Part shown: in pieces, positions 1-6,443 of the stretch | How the letters are laid out: each line of letters begins with the position of its first letter | How positions within the stretch are numbered: the first letter of the stretch is position 1 | DNA from: Clostridia bacterium | Lineage (GTDB): Bacteria; Bacillota; Clostridia; Oscillospirales; Acutalibacteraceae | Reading direction: 5' to 3' | Length of the DNA: 11,057 nucleotides | NCBI GenBank assembly: GCA_900766895.1 | Contig: CAAFXF010000035.1 | Location: 1-11,057, forward strand | Position numbers and translations under genes: made by a program | Notes under the pieces: model-generated | What the model saw: only the letters and a program-made list of their open reading frames with translations | What the model was told of the DNA's origin: nothing | Databases searched by the model: none

Positions 1-20
1 GCCGATTCCGCCACTCTCGC
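1..20 (-). tRNA. tRNA-Leu, 5' end only (runs off the window)
   Basis: Read on the minus strand from position 20, the sequence begins with acceptor arm GCGAGAG, then TG and GCGGAATCGGC, the usual start of a bacterial leucine tRNA (acceptor strand, U8, then a D-arm beginning GCGGAA). Only 20 nt lie in the window, so anticodon, variable arm and isoacceptor cannot be seen. The near-perfect promoter directly upstream supports a real gene. Another class II tRNA is possible but the D-arm start fits Leu best. Confidence 0.8.
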
Positions 21-32
21 TCAACGAATAAG

Positions 33-61
33 AGTATAACAGAACAGGCATTAATTGTCAA
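33..61 (-). promoter_or_regulatory. Sigma-A promoter of tRNA-Leu
   Basis: On the minus strand a perfect -35 box TTGACA (56-61) is followed after 17 bp by TATACT (33-38), and the tRNA begins 12 nt past the -10 box. Just upstream, three A-runs on this strand (84-89, 74-81 and 65-71) are spaced about 9 to 10 bp apart and end next to the -35 box, as in an UP element or a curved segment. This is the arrangement expected for a strong stable-RNA promoter. Confidence 0.85.
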
Positions 62-88
62 CACTTTTTTTGATTTTTTTTAGTTTTT

Positions 89-742
89 TCAAAATAATTT
101 TGAAATGTACATCGGTTCATCAATTATTATTGCAGGATGCTCGGCAAAAAGGGTTTCAAAGCTTCTGAAGCCCCACGAACATCCCACTGCTTCAATATTT
201 GCATTTTTAGCTGTTTTCATATCAACTTCGCTGTCGCCGAAGAATATTGCCTCGCTCGGCTTACAGTCAACTGCAGACAGTGCCTTAAGCGTTGTTGTCG
301 GGTCGGGCTTGGTGGGAAGCCCATCAATACCGCCAATGATAAAATCAAAATAATTCTTGCCGAAAATATGCTCTACCATACCGCGAGCTGCCACATCGGG
401 CTTATTGGTTACAACGCAAAGCTTAACGCCCATTGCCTTAATAATATCAAGCTGTTCCTTAATGCCTTCGTAGGCGTGGGCATTATCAAGCTTAATTCTA
501 TCATAAATTTCCTTAAATTCACGATACCTTTGGTCGAGTGTTTGCTCATCAAGAGTGTTGCCAAAGGCACGTTCTACAAGCTTTTTTGCACCGTTTCCGA
601 CAAATCTTTTATAATCATCAATTGACCATGTTGCATCGTATCCGTACTTTTCAATAAGAATATTGCAGGCATTTGCCAAATCATCAATGGTGTTTACAAG
701 AGTTCCGTCAAGGTCAAATACCGCACATTTAATTTTGCTCAT
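89..742 (-). CDS. HAD-superfamily phosphatase, phosphoglycolate phosphatase (Gph)-like
   Basis: This is a 217-residue haloacid dehalogenase hydrolase of the Gph/PGMB type, expected to remove phosphate from a small cytoplasmic metabolite. Motif I FDLDGT supplies nucleophile D10 and acid/base D12; motif II is VVTNKP (T112); the motif III lysine is in PTKPDP (K145); motif IV is GDSEVD (169-174). The stretch between motifs I and II is a helical cap domain. The start is ambiguous. ATG at 742 gives the usual family N-terminus but has a weak ribosome site. A GTG at 751 adds three residues and has AGGA five bases upstream. The gene overlaps the end of potD by 14 nt, so it is probably co-translated with the polyamine operon. 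Substrate is not evident; phosphoglycolate is only the commonest annotation, and pyrophosphate or another sugar phosphate is possible. Confidence 0.88.
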   Translation of the reverse strand: MSKIKCAVFDLDGTLVNTIDDLANACNILIEKYGYDATWSIDDYKRFVGNGAKKLVERAFGNTLDEQTLDQRYREFKEIYDRIKLDNAHAYEGIKEQLDIIKAMGVKLCVVTNKPDVAARGMVEHIFGKNYFDFIIGGIDGLPTKPDPTTTLKALSAVDCKPSEAIFFGDSEVDMKTAKNANIEAVGCSWGFRSFETLFAEHPAIIIDEPMYISKLF

Positions 743-2000
743 ACAAATCACTTAAATCCTGTTCCTTACTCTTTAATCTTTTCTTTACAAAATAGCAAGC
801 GACAAACAATACAACACCTGCACCGACACACGCAGACACAGTGTAAATCTGCCTTTCGGTTTGCTTACTGTTAACGCTCAAATTACCGCTTTTTACACTT
901 GACCAAAGGTTATTTTGAAGCTCAAGAATATTTTGCGGTAGATTTGAAAAAACCTCACTTTTCGGTGGCTCGCTCGGATAAACAGCCTCGTTATCGTAGA
1001 GGGAGCAATCCTCGTTTTCCTGCACCGACTTATTTGCAGACGCGTAGTAAATGTACTCCTCATTTTCAAAGGCAACCTGTGGCTCGTGCATAAAATTTAT
1101 AAAAGCCTCTGCTCCTTTTTTGTTCTGTACACATTTAGGAATACAAAATGCGTCATAAAAGGCGTTTACGCCCTCCTTGGGATATACAAAATCCAAATCC
1201 TCATTATTCTCGTTCATAAGAACATAATCGCCGACATAGTAGGTTGCAAACGCATATTCGCCCGACTCCATAAGGTTGAACACCTCATCCATAACATAAA
1301 CGGGATTAACATTATCCTTTTGCTGTGCAAGAAGTTTTGCGGCATCAACCCACTCCTGCTCGGTATTGGAATTAAGGCTTGTGCCCGCAAGCTGTTGTGC
1401 AATGGCAAAGGCATCACGGCTGTTATTGAACATAAGGACCTTGCCCCTATACTGCTCATCCCAAAGTACAGACCAGGAATCAGGCTTTTCCTTAACAAGC
1501 TTTTTGTTAAAAATAAGAACTGTATATCCCGTATTAAAGCACACGGAATATTTTTGCTCCGGGTCAAACGGCAGGTTCAGGCAATCCTCACGGATATATT
1601 TCATATTTGGAATATTTGAATAATCAAGAGGAACAAGCATATCCTCATCAATCAAGCGCTCCACCATATAATCGGACGGAACGATAACATCATAGGATAC
1701 ACCGCCTCCGAGGAGCTTTGAATACATATTTTCGTTTGATTCAAAGTTTGTGTAATTAACCTTTGCACCGGTCAGCCTTTCAAACTCGGACACAACATCC
1801 ATTGAGCCCTCACCGCCGTCGGATATATATTCGCCCCAATTATAAACATTGACAACTGTTCCCTGCAAGCCGAGATTTTTGTAATACTCCTTTTGCTGTG
1901 CAGAAAAGTAATCCTCTCCTGCAAATGCAGTAATGCCAAAGGCACTAAAGCAAACAACAAGGCTCAGGAGGAATGAAAAAAATGCAGTTAGCTTTTTCAT
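729..2000 (-). CDS. potD: Spermidine/putrescine ABC transporter substrate-binding protein, C-terminally membrane-anchored
   Basis: This extracytoplasmic polyamine-binding protein (423 aa) delivers substrate to PotB/PotC. Residues 1-27 form a signal peptide with a likely signal peptidase I site after AFA; no lipobox precedes a cysteine. The mature part follows E. coli PotD: YNWGEYI near 53, then FESNENMYSKL, YDVIVPSDYMVERL and VYPKEG. The Asp of E. coli WMDS is kept (FYDAF), whereas the flanking Trp becomes Phe/Tyr. It is about 70 residues longer than E. coli PotD. Part of the excess is a hydrophobic helix at about 385-405 followed by KKRLKSK and a short acidic tail, which reads as a C-terminal anchor with a cytoplasmic tail. 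The start has AGGAGGG seven bases upstream and overlaps the potC stop by four bases. Polyamine specificity is inferred by homology and operon context. Confidence 0.93.
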   Translation of the reverse strand: MKKLTAFFSFLLSLVVCFSAFGITAFAGEDYFSAQQKEYYKNLGLQGTVVNVYNWGEYISDGGEGSMDVVSEFERLTGAKVNYTNFESNENMYSKLLGGGVSYDVIVPSDYMVERLIDEDMLVPLDYSNIPNMKYIREDCLNLPFDPEQKYSVCFNTGYTVLIFNKKLVKEKPDSWSVLWDEQYRGKVLMFNNSRDAFAIAQQLAGTSLNSNTEQEWVDAAKLLAQQKDNVNPVYVMDEVFNLMESGEYAFATYYVGDYVLMNENNEDLDFVYPKEGVNAFYDAFCIPKCVQNKKGAEAFINFMHEPQVAFENEEYIYYASANKSVQENEDCSLYDNEAVYPSEPPKSEVFSNLPQNILELQNNLWSSVKSGNLSVNSKQTERQIYTVSACVGAGVVLFVACYFVKKRLKSKEQDLSDLYEQN

Positions 2001-2812
2001 TTTGCACCCTCCTTTTTTTCTGCTCTTGCCTGAGCAATGTTCATAGCCACAAGCAGTGCAAGTATTACAAGGAACATCAGTGTTGAAAGCGCAAACATAT
2101 CCGGCTTTACCCTTTTCTTTGTAAGAGAGAAAATGTAAATCGGTAACGTTTGAAACGACGGTCCGTTTGTGAAATACGAAATAATAAAGTCGTCAAGAGA
2201 AAGAGTAAACGACATAACACATCCTGTGATTATACCGTTCATTATCTCCGGCATTACAACCTTGAAAAACGCACGAAGAGGCTTACAGCCGAGGTCAACG
2301 GCAGCCTCGTAAACATTCATATCAAATTGACGAAGCTTTGGTATTACATTAAGAATAACATAAGGCAGGCAAAATGTTACGTGTGCGATAAGAATAGTTG
2401 TAAAGCCGAGCACCTCCCTGACATTTACAAGAGCACCGGCAAACACAAACAAAAGCATCATTGATATACCCGTTACAATTTCGGGGTTCATCATAGGAAT
2501 ATTTGTAACATTCATAAGTGCTTTTTTATAAAGGCTGTTCCTTTGCAAAAACAATCCGACAGACGCAGTAATGCCAAGCACCATTGATATACCTGTTGTT
2601 GCAAGTGCAAGTACAACGGTATTTTTGAGTGCCTCCATAGCGGCGGTATCGCGGAACATTTCCTTCCACCAATATGTTGAAAAGCCATCCATTATATAGG
2701 TTGAGGTGCCCGAATTAAACGAAAACACAGTCATAACGGCTATGGGTGCGTAAAGAAATATGAAGATGAGCACCATATAAAGCCTTGACGCAGGTGAAAT
2801 TTTCTTTTTCAT
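1997..2812 (-). CDS. potC: Spermidine/putrescine ABC transporter permease PotC
   Basis: This inner permease subunit (271 aa) pairs with PotB to form the membrane channel of the polyamine importer. A first transmembrane helix (about 11-31) is followed by a short outer loop with FSTYWWKEMF, typical of PotC, and then the MetI-type permease core. The coupling EAA loop that docks on PotA is EAAVDLGCKPLRAFFKVVMPEI (169-190), written here only to show the Gly-containing pattern EAA(x)3G(x)9P. About six membrane spans are visible. Ribosome site GGAGGTG lies about seven bases before the ATG, and the start overlaps the potB stop as ATGA. The C-terminus ends with a basic/acidic cytoplasmic tail, and its stop overlaps the potD start in the same way. 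Length is normal for the family. Confidence 0.95.
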   Translation of the reverse strand: MKKKISPASRLYMVLIFIFLYAPIAVMTVFSFNSGTSTYIMDGFSTYWWKEMFRDTAAMEALKNTVVLALATTGISMVLGITASVGLFLQRNSLYKKALMNVTNIPMMNPEIVTGISMMLLFVFAGALVNVREVLGFTTILIAHVTFCLPYVILNVIPKLRQFDMNVYEAAVDLGCKPLRAFFKVVMPEIMNGIITGCVMSFTLSLDDFIISYFTNGPSFQTLPIYIFSLTKKRVKPDMFALSTLMFLVILALLVAMNIAQARAEKKEGAK

Positions 2813-3633
2813 ATTACAACACCTCCGTCCTGTGTGCCGTCATCAAAATAATTCATAATGCCAAGGCAGATGAAAATGAGAATCATAAGCACAAAGCTGA
2901 GTGCCGCGCCGAGATTGTAGTTATTTGCAGACTGGAACTGACTTTCAATAACGTCACCGATAAGAACAATCTGACCGCCGCCGAGCTTTTGAGTGATGTA
3001 AAAGGTTGAGGCACAGGGCACGAAAACCATTGTTATACCCGAAAGCAAGCCCGGAAGTGACATTGGCAAAATTACACGTCTGAAGGTTGTTACACTGCCA
3101 CTGCCCAAATCGTGTGCCGCCTCGATAAGAGAATTGTCAAGCTTTGACAAAACGGAATAAATAGGCAAAATCATATACGGCAAAAAGTTATACACCATAC
3201 CGAGAATTACCGCACCGCCTGTATTTATCATATGAACAGGCTTAAGGCCGATAGCCGTTAATGCAGAATTGATTACACCGCTGTCGCCCAATATTGTCAT
3301 AAGGCTATAGGTGCGGATAAGGAAATTCATCCACATAGGAAGCATAACAAGAAGCACCATTGTCCTTTGAGTGCGAACGGTATGCTTTGACAGTGCATAC
3401 GCAAACGGATAGCCTATAACAACGCAGATGGCAGTTGCGGCAAGTCCGTAAAGCACAGACAAAAGAATTGTAGGAAAGTAATTCTTTATCTGTGACATAT
3501 TGTTTAAGGTGAATGCACCTGTTTTATCGGTAAACGCATAGTAAACAACCATTATGAGCGGAACGACGATAAAAAGCACCGCCCACAAAAGATAAGGCTT
3601 ATCAAGTATTTTTTTGGAAAGACTACTCTTCAT
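2809..3633 (-). CDS. potB: Spermidine/putrescine ABC transporter permease PotB
   Basis: This first permease subunit of the polyamine importer is 274 aa from the chosen start. It has an N-terminal helix (LLWAVLFIVVPLIMVVYYAF), a MetI-type core with about six spans, and the EAA coupling loop EAAHDLGSGSVTTFRRVILP near residue 171. The longer reading from 3681 is unlikely: GGGAGG at 3640-3645 sits six bases before the ATG at 3633, whereas the in-frame ATG at 3639 abuts it with no spacing. The chosen N-terminus, MKSSLSKKILDKPYLLW, is a normal basic lead into the first helix. The gene overlaps the end of potA by 11 nt and the start of potC by 4 nt, which implies translational coupling. Confidence 0.94.
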   Translation of the reverse strand: MKSSLSKKILDKPYLLWAVLFIVVPLIMVVYYAFTDKTGAFTLNNMSQIKNYFPTILLSVLYGLAATAICVVIGYPFAYALSKHTVRTQRTMVLLVMLPMWMNFLIRTYSLMTILGDSGVINSALTAIGLKPVHMINTGGAVILGMVYNFLPYMILPIYSVLSKLDNSLIEAAHDLGSGSVTTFRRVILPMSLPGLLSGITMVFVPCASTFYITQKLGGGQIVLIGDVIESQFQSANNYNLGAALSFVLMILIFICLGIMNYFDDGTQDGGVVI

Positions 3634-4759
3634 TTTCATCCTCCCAATTATATGACGCGTCGGAAATATGATCCATCTCATCAGAGAATGATGAATAGTC
3701 GCCGAATTCGCCCGAATATTCGCTACGCTTCATAATATGGATTGCGTCAGGCTCAATGTACATACCGATAGTATCATCAACCTTGATGTCATCTCTCGTG
3801 GTTTGAATCATCCAAATAAAGCCGTTAACATCAACAAGTATTTCAAAATGAACACCCTTAAAGGTTACGCTTGTTACCTTACCGGTAAGGGATGCCTGTG
3901 CTCCCGGCTCGGTTATAACAATATCCTCAGGGCGAACAACAGCCTCAACAAACTCATTTTTATCAAAGCCACTGTCAAGGCACTTGAACTTTACGCCGCC
4001 GAAGGTTACCTCGTAATCGGAAAGCATAATTGCATCAACAATATTACTTTCACCGATAAAGTCGGCAACAAATGCGTTGACAGGCTCGTTATAAATATCC
4101 TCAGGTGTGCCGATTTGCTGAATTTTACCCTTATCCATAACAACAACAGTATCGCTCATTGACAGGGCTTCCTCTTGGTCGTGGGTTACATAAATAAATG
4201 TAATGCCAAGCTCCTGCTGGATATTCTTTAATTCTCGTTGCATATCCTTGCGAAGCTTTAAGTCAAGAGCTCCGAGAGGCTCATCAAGAAGCAAAACGTG
4301 AGGCTTGTTTGCAAGGGCTCTTGCAATGGCAACACGTTGCTGTTGACCGCCCGACAGCGAGTTAATAGGACGCTTTTCAAAGCCCTTCAGATTAACAAGC
4401 TCAAGCATATCGGCAACTATTCGGCGCACCTCATCCTTTGGCTTCTTTTGAAGCTGAGGGCCGAACGCTATATTTTCATACACATTCAAATGAGAAAAAA
4501 GAGCATAACGCTGAAAGATAGTATTGACTCTACGCTTATGCGGCGGCAGGTCGTTAATACGCTCGCCCTCAAAAATAACGTCCCCGCTATCAGGCTTTAC
4601 AAATCCTGCGATAGCACGAAGCGTTGTTGTTTTTCCGCATCCCGAAGGTCCTAACAGGGTTATGAACTCTTTTTCATTGATGTATAGATTTAAGTTTTCC
4701 AAAACAGTGTTATCACCATAACTTACGGTGACATTTTTCAAGTCAATAATCTTTTTCAA
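3623..4759 (-). CDS. potA: Spermidine/putrescine ABC transporter ATP-binding protein PotA
   Basis: This ATPase (378 aa) powers polyamine import from the cytoplasmic face. The nucleotide-binding domain shows Walker A GPSGCGKT (37-44), Q-loop Q83, signature LSGGQ (135-139), Walker B LLLDE (156-160), D-loop GALD and switch histidine H193 in VTHDQEEA. A TOBE-type regulatory domain follows, with VVRPEDI and a final DAIHIMK. About 35 further residues form a Ser/Asp/Glu-rich tail with no recognised motif. The start is TTG: the codon before it in frame is TAA, and GAGG lies at suitable spacing upstream, so no longer start exists. It is first in potABCD, behind a good sigma-A promoter and a leader of about 80 nt. 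Ligand class is inferred from close PotA similarity and the full operon. Confidence 0.95.
   Translation of the reverse strand: MKKIIDLKNVTVSYGDNTVLENLNLYINEKEFITLLGPSGCGKTTTLRAIAGFVKPDSGDVIFEGERINDLPPHKRRVNTIFQRYALFSHLNVYENIAFGPQLQKKPKDEVRRIVADMLELVNLKGFEKRPINSLSGGQQQRVAIARALANKPHVLLLDEPLGALDLKLRKDMQRELKNIQQELGITFIYVTHDQEEALSMSDTVVVMDKGKIQQIGTPEDIYNEPVNAFVADFIGESNIVDAIMLSDYEVTFGGVKFKCLDSGFDKNEFVEAVVRPEDIVITEPGAQASLTGKVTSVTFKGVHFEILVDVNGFIWMIQTTRDDIKVDDTIGMYIEPDAIHIMKRSEYSGEFGDYSSFSDEMDHISDASYNWEDENEE
3640..3645 (-). promoter_or_regulatory. Ribosome binding site that decides the potB start
   Basis: GGGAGG on the minus strand lies immediately before ATG 3639 and six bases before ATG 3633. Only the second spacing is normal, so potB begins at 3633, inside the last codons of potA. 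Confidence 0.8.
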
Positions 4760-4782
4760 TTATGCACTTCCTCTTTATTGCA

Positions 4783-4807
4783 GGCGTTGGAAAGACTCAC
4801 CAACCCC
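4783..4807 (-). promoter_or_regulatory. Hairpin in the potABCD 5' leader
   Basis: On the minus strand GGGGTTGG and CCAACGCC pair over a nine-base loop with one G-G mismatch. The hairpin ends about a dozen bases before the potA ribosome site. It could modulate potA translation or be incidental. I do not recognise a named riboswitch in this leader. Confidence 0.35.
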
Positions 4808-4848
4808 CTCACGATTTACAATTCATAAAATCAAATTGCATTAAGACA

Positions 4849-4877
4849 AATATATTCTTTTTATATATTATTGTCAA
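4849..4877 (-). promoter_or_regulatory. Sigma-A promoter of the potABCD operon
   Basis: A perfect -35 box TTGACA (4872-4877) and a -10 box TATATT (4849-4854) are separated by 17 bp on the minus strand. The predicted RNA start is near 4842, about 80 nt before the potA TTG. It sits immediately after a hairpin plus T-run, so the operon appears separated from dpaAB transcription. Confidence 0.85.
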
Positions 4878-4888
4878 CAGTTTTTTAC

Positions 4889-4936
4889 AAAAAAATAACA
4901 CAGCCTGACATAAAAATTCGACATGCCGAAGGCTGT
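4889..4936 (-). terminator. Probable intrinsic terminator after dpaAB
   Basis: On the minus strand ACAGCCT (4930-4936) pairs with AGGCTGT (4900-4906), and an inner GGCAT pairs with ATGTC through one G-U. After a four-base gap comes a run of seven T (4889-4895). It lies between the dpaB stop and the pot promoter. The gap before the T-run makes it less than canonical. Confidence 0.6.
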
Positions 4937-4995
4937 TGAGAAATGGGCTTAATTGTGCTCATTGTATTCAATCTGCTTTTGTTTTTTCATTCTTT

Positions 4996-5045
4996 ATCCC
5001 CTCAGTCGCATAAATGCGACAGCTCCCCTTGCAACAAGGGGAGCC
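4996..5045. repeat. Twin-hairpin dispersed repeat, copy 1
   Basis: The 310-nt gap between potA and dpaB holds the pot promoter and leader, the terminator above, and this element. It starts ATCCCCTCAGTC and ends GGGGAGCC. Hairpin 1 is GTCGCA (5005-5010) with TGCGAC (5015-5020). Hairpin 2 is GCTCCCCTT (5022-5030) with AAGGGGAGC (5036-5044). A second copy at 10185-10233 keeps both hairpins. I recall this sequence type as a common intergenic repeat in gut Clostridia, and I have not been able to search for it. No transposase is nearby. Confidence 0.8.
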
Positions 5046-5069
5046 AAGTAAGTTTTAGGCTGTATTATT

Positions 5070-5633
5070 TTACTGAAATATCGGGTTATATTGAATACCG
5101 TTAAGTGCACACTCAACCGTGCCCAAAACCTTTGAAAAATCGCACACAAGTGAGCGGGGCTTTTCGCAGGGATTATCCATTTCCATAGGCACAAAATAGT
5201 AGCAACGGTAATTAAGAAGAGTACCTATATTTTTTGCAGCAGCACCAAGAGCATCATTGGTTGAAACACCGATAACAACAGGCTTATTATTCCGCAAATG
5301 AGATTTTACCGCCATGGTTACAGGAGTATCGTTTACACCGTTTGCAAGCTTAGCAAGTGTGTTTGAGGTACACGGCACGACGCACAAAATATCAAACATA
5401 TGCTTTGGACCGATAGGCTCTGCGCCGTCAATGGTGCAGATTATTTCATTGCCGCATAACTGCTCTATTCTATCTCTAAACTCTTTTGCGGTTGCAAACC
5501 TTGTATCTATGCTGTACGCATTATAGGACATAATGGGCACAACATTATACCCTTTATCAACAAGGGATTTCATAGCCGTAATGCTTTTGTCAAATGTACA
5601 AAATGAGCCTGTAAAGCAATAGCCTACATTCAT
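5070..5633 (-). CDS. dpaB: Dipicolinate synthase subunit B
   Basis: This is the flavoprotein-like subunit (187 aa) of dipicolinate synthase, which oxidises a dihydrodipicolinate-pathway intermediate to dipicolinic acid in the mother cell for loading into the spore core. The start GYCFTGSFCTFD matches the B. subtilis SpoVFB beginning (GLTGSHCTY). The central segment PCTSNTLAKLANGVNDTPV (87-105) and RNNKPVVIGVSTNDALG are strongly conserved flavoprotein-fold signatures. Length is close to the 200-residue family norm. Ribosome site AGGAGGTGG precedes the ATG. The start overlaps the dpaA stop as ATGA, so the two subunits are made together. After the stop come a twin-hairpin repeat and a likely terminator. 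The family assignment is firm; sporulation itself is inferred. Confidence 0.94.
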   Translation of the reverse strand: MNVGYCFTGSFCTFDKSITAMKSLVDKGYNVVPIMSYNAYSIDTRFATAKEFRDRIEQLCGNEIICTIDGAEPIGPKHMFDILCVVPCTSNTLAKLANGVNDTPVTMAVKSHLRNNKPVVIGVSTNDALGAAAKNIGTLLNYRCYYFVPMEMDNPCEKPRSLVCDFSKVLGTVECALNGIQYNPIFQ

Positions 5634-6337
5634 AGTGCCACCTCCTTGTTTTTGATAATTACCTTAGCGACAGCCTCCCCTGCGGATTTTGGAGAAAGCC
5701 GTGAGGGCAAGCCTCTTGCAACAACTGTGTTTACTCCAAGAGCCCCTGCAAAATGCATATCCACTCCACCGGGGAATGACGCTAAATCAATAATCAATGT
5801 ATCATCATTACAGGTGCGAAGCTCCCTTTCGTTAATGACGGGATGAGGGACAGTATTAAAAATGAAATCATATCTGCAATTAAGCTCATCAAAGCCTATT
5901 GCATCAGCACCGTTCATACGGGCGATTGCTTGTTGAGAATCATTTCTTGCACACACGGTAATGTTTGGAGTATAGCCGGACAAAAGCCTATGCAGTGCTT
6001 TTGAAATTCTGCCATAGCCTACCATCAAAACACTTGAATTGATAAGACTTAACGAGCTGTTTTGAACAGCAATGCAAATTGCACCCTCGGCAGTATAAAA
6101 GGCATTTTCTACGGCAAAAGTTTCATCCTTTGTGTAATCAATCACGTTGTTACCATTTACATTACCGGCATAAATTCTTTTTGCAGGACATTCATCTATA
6201 CCCACCGGATTAACTCCTGCAACAGCAAAATCCGTCTTGTTCACATCGTTTACCTTTTCATAGCCGTGTTTTTGCAAATATTCACAGGCAAACGACACCC
6301 TCTTATCGTCACCTGAAAGCTCATAAAATGTTGTCAT
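5630..6337 (-). CDS. dpaA: Dipicolinate synthase subunit A (short N-terminal form)
   Basis: This is the NAD(P)-binding subunit (235 aa) of dipicolinate synthase, partner of DpaB. The Rossmann nucleotide loop is VLMVGYGRISKAL (GYGRIS 107-112). It is followed by NTVP (161-164), DLASFPGG (184-191) and GLPSRLSPKSAG (209-220), each lining up with B. subtilis SpoVFA. The N-terminal domain, before the AEGAICIAVQ helix at about 83, is only about 80 residues, so the protein is some 60 residues shorter than the 297-residue Bacillus subunit; the catalytic core is intact. The start has AAGGTGA six bases upstream of ATG, and I see no open reading continuing upstream with similarity. It is transcribed away from murC. 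A sporulation-sigma promoter is expected, but I could not place one with confidence. Confidence 0.92.
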   Translation of the reverse strand: MTTFYELSGDDKRVSFACEYLQKHGYEKVNDVNKTDFAVAGVNPVGIDECPAKRIYAGNVNGNNVIDYTKDETFAVENAFYTAEGAICIAVQNSSLSLINSSVLMVGYGRISKALHRLLSGYTPNITVCARNDSQQAIARMNGADAIGFDELNCRYDFIFNTVPHPVINERELRTCNDDTLIIDLASFPGGVDMHFAGALGVNTVVARGLPSRLSPKSAGEAVAKVIIKNKEVAL

Positions 6338-6404
6338 TACACATCACCTTTTACATTTTATGAAATAAAATAAAAAGGGTGTTTATTTTTTGGATAATAG
6401 GTAG

Positions 6405-6410
6405 TATAAT
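6405..6410 (+). promoter_or_regulatory. Probable -10 box of the murC promoter
   Basis: A perfect TATAAT lies about 34 nt before the murC TTG, leaving room for the ribosome site. The -35 position at 17 bp spacing (6382-6387, TTTATT) is poor, so the promoter may be weak or activator-dependent. Confidence 0.55.
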
Positions 6411-6430
6411 AAAAACATACTTTAGTATTT

Positions 6431-6437
6431 GGGAGGG
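6431..6437 (+). promoter_or_regulatory. Ribosome binding site that decides the murC start
   Basis: GGGAGGG lies six bases before TTG 6444. The other in-frame TTG, at 6429, would read through this site as coding sequence, so 6444 is preferred. Confidence 0.8.
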
Positions 6438-6443
6438 CTATCC

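Noticed and set aside
87..105. AT-rich palindrome at the phosphatase stop as a terminator
   Set aside because: On the gene's strand the stem is followed by A-runs, not T-runs, and it contains almost no G-C pairs.
4948..4989. A 13-codon minus-strand frame (ATG 4989 to TAA 4948) with a purine-rich site formed by the end of the twin-hairpin repeat
   Set aside because: Too short to support, it lies before a terminator and not in the pot leader, and the ribosome-like site is part of the repeat.
6354..6380. A sporulation sigma-K/E type promoter for dpaA (AC, then CATAAAATG)
   Set aside because: The predicted RNA start would fall inside the dpaA ribosome binding site, and the -35 match is minimal. 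A further sigma-G-like match nearer murC is equally weak.
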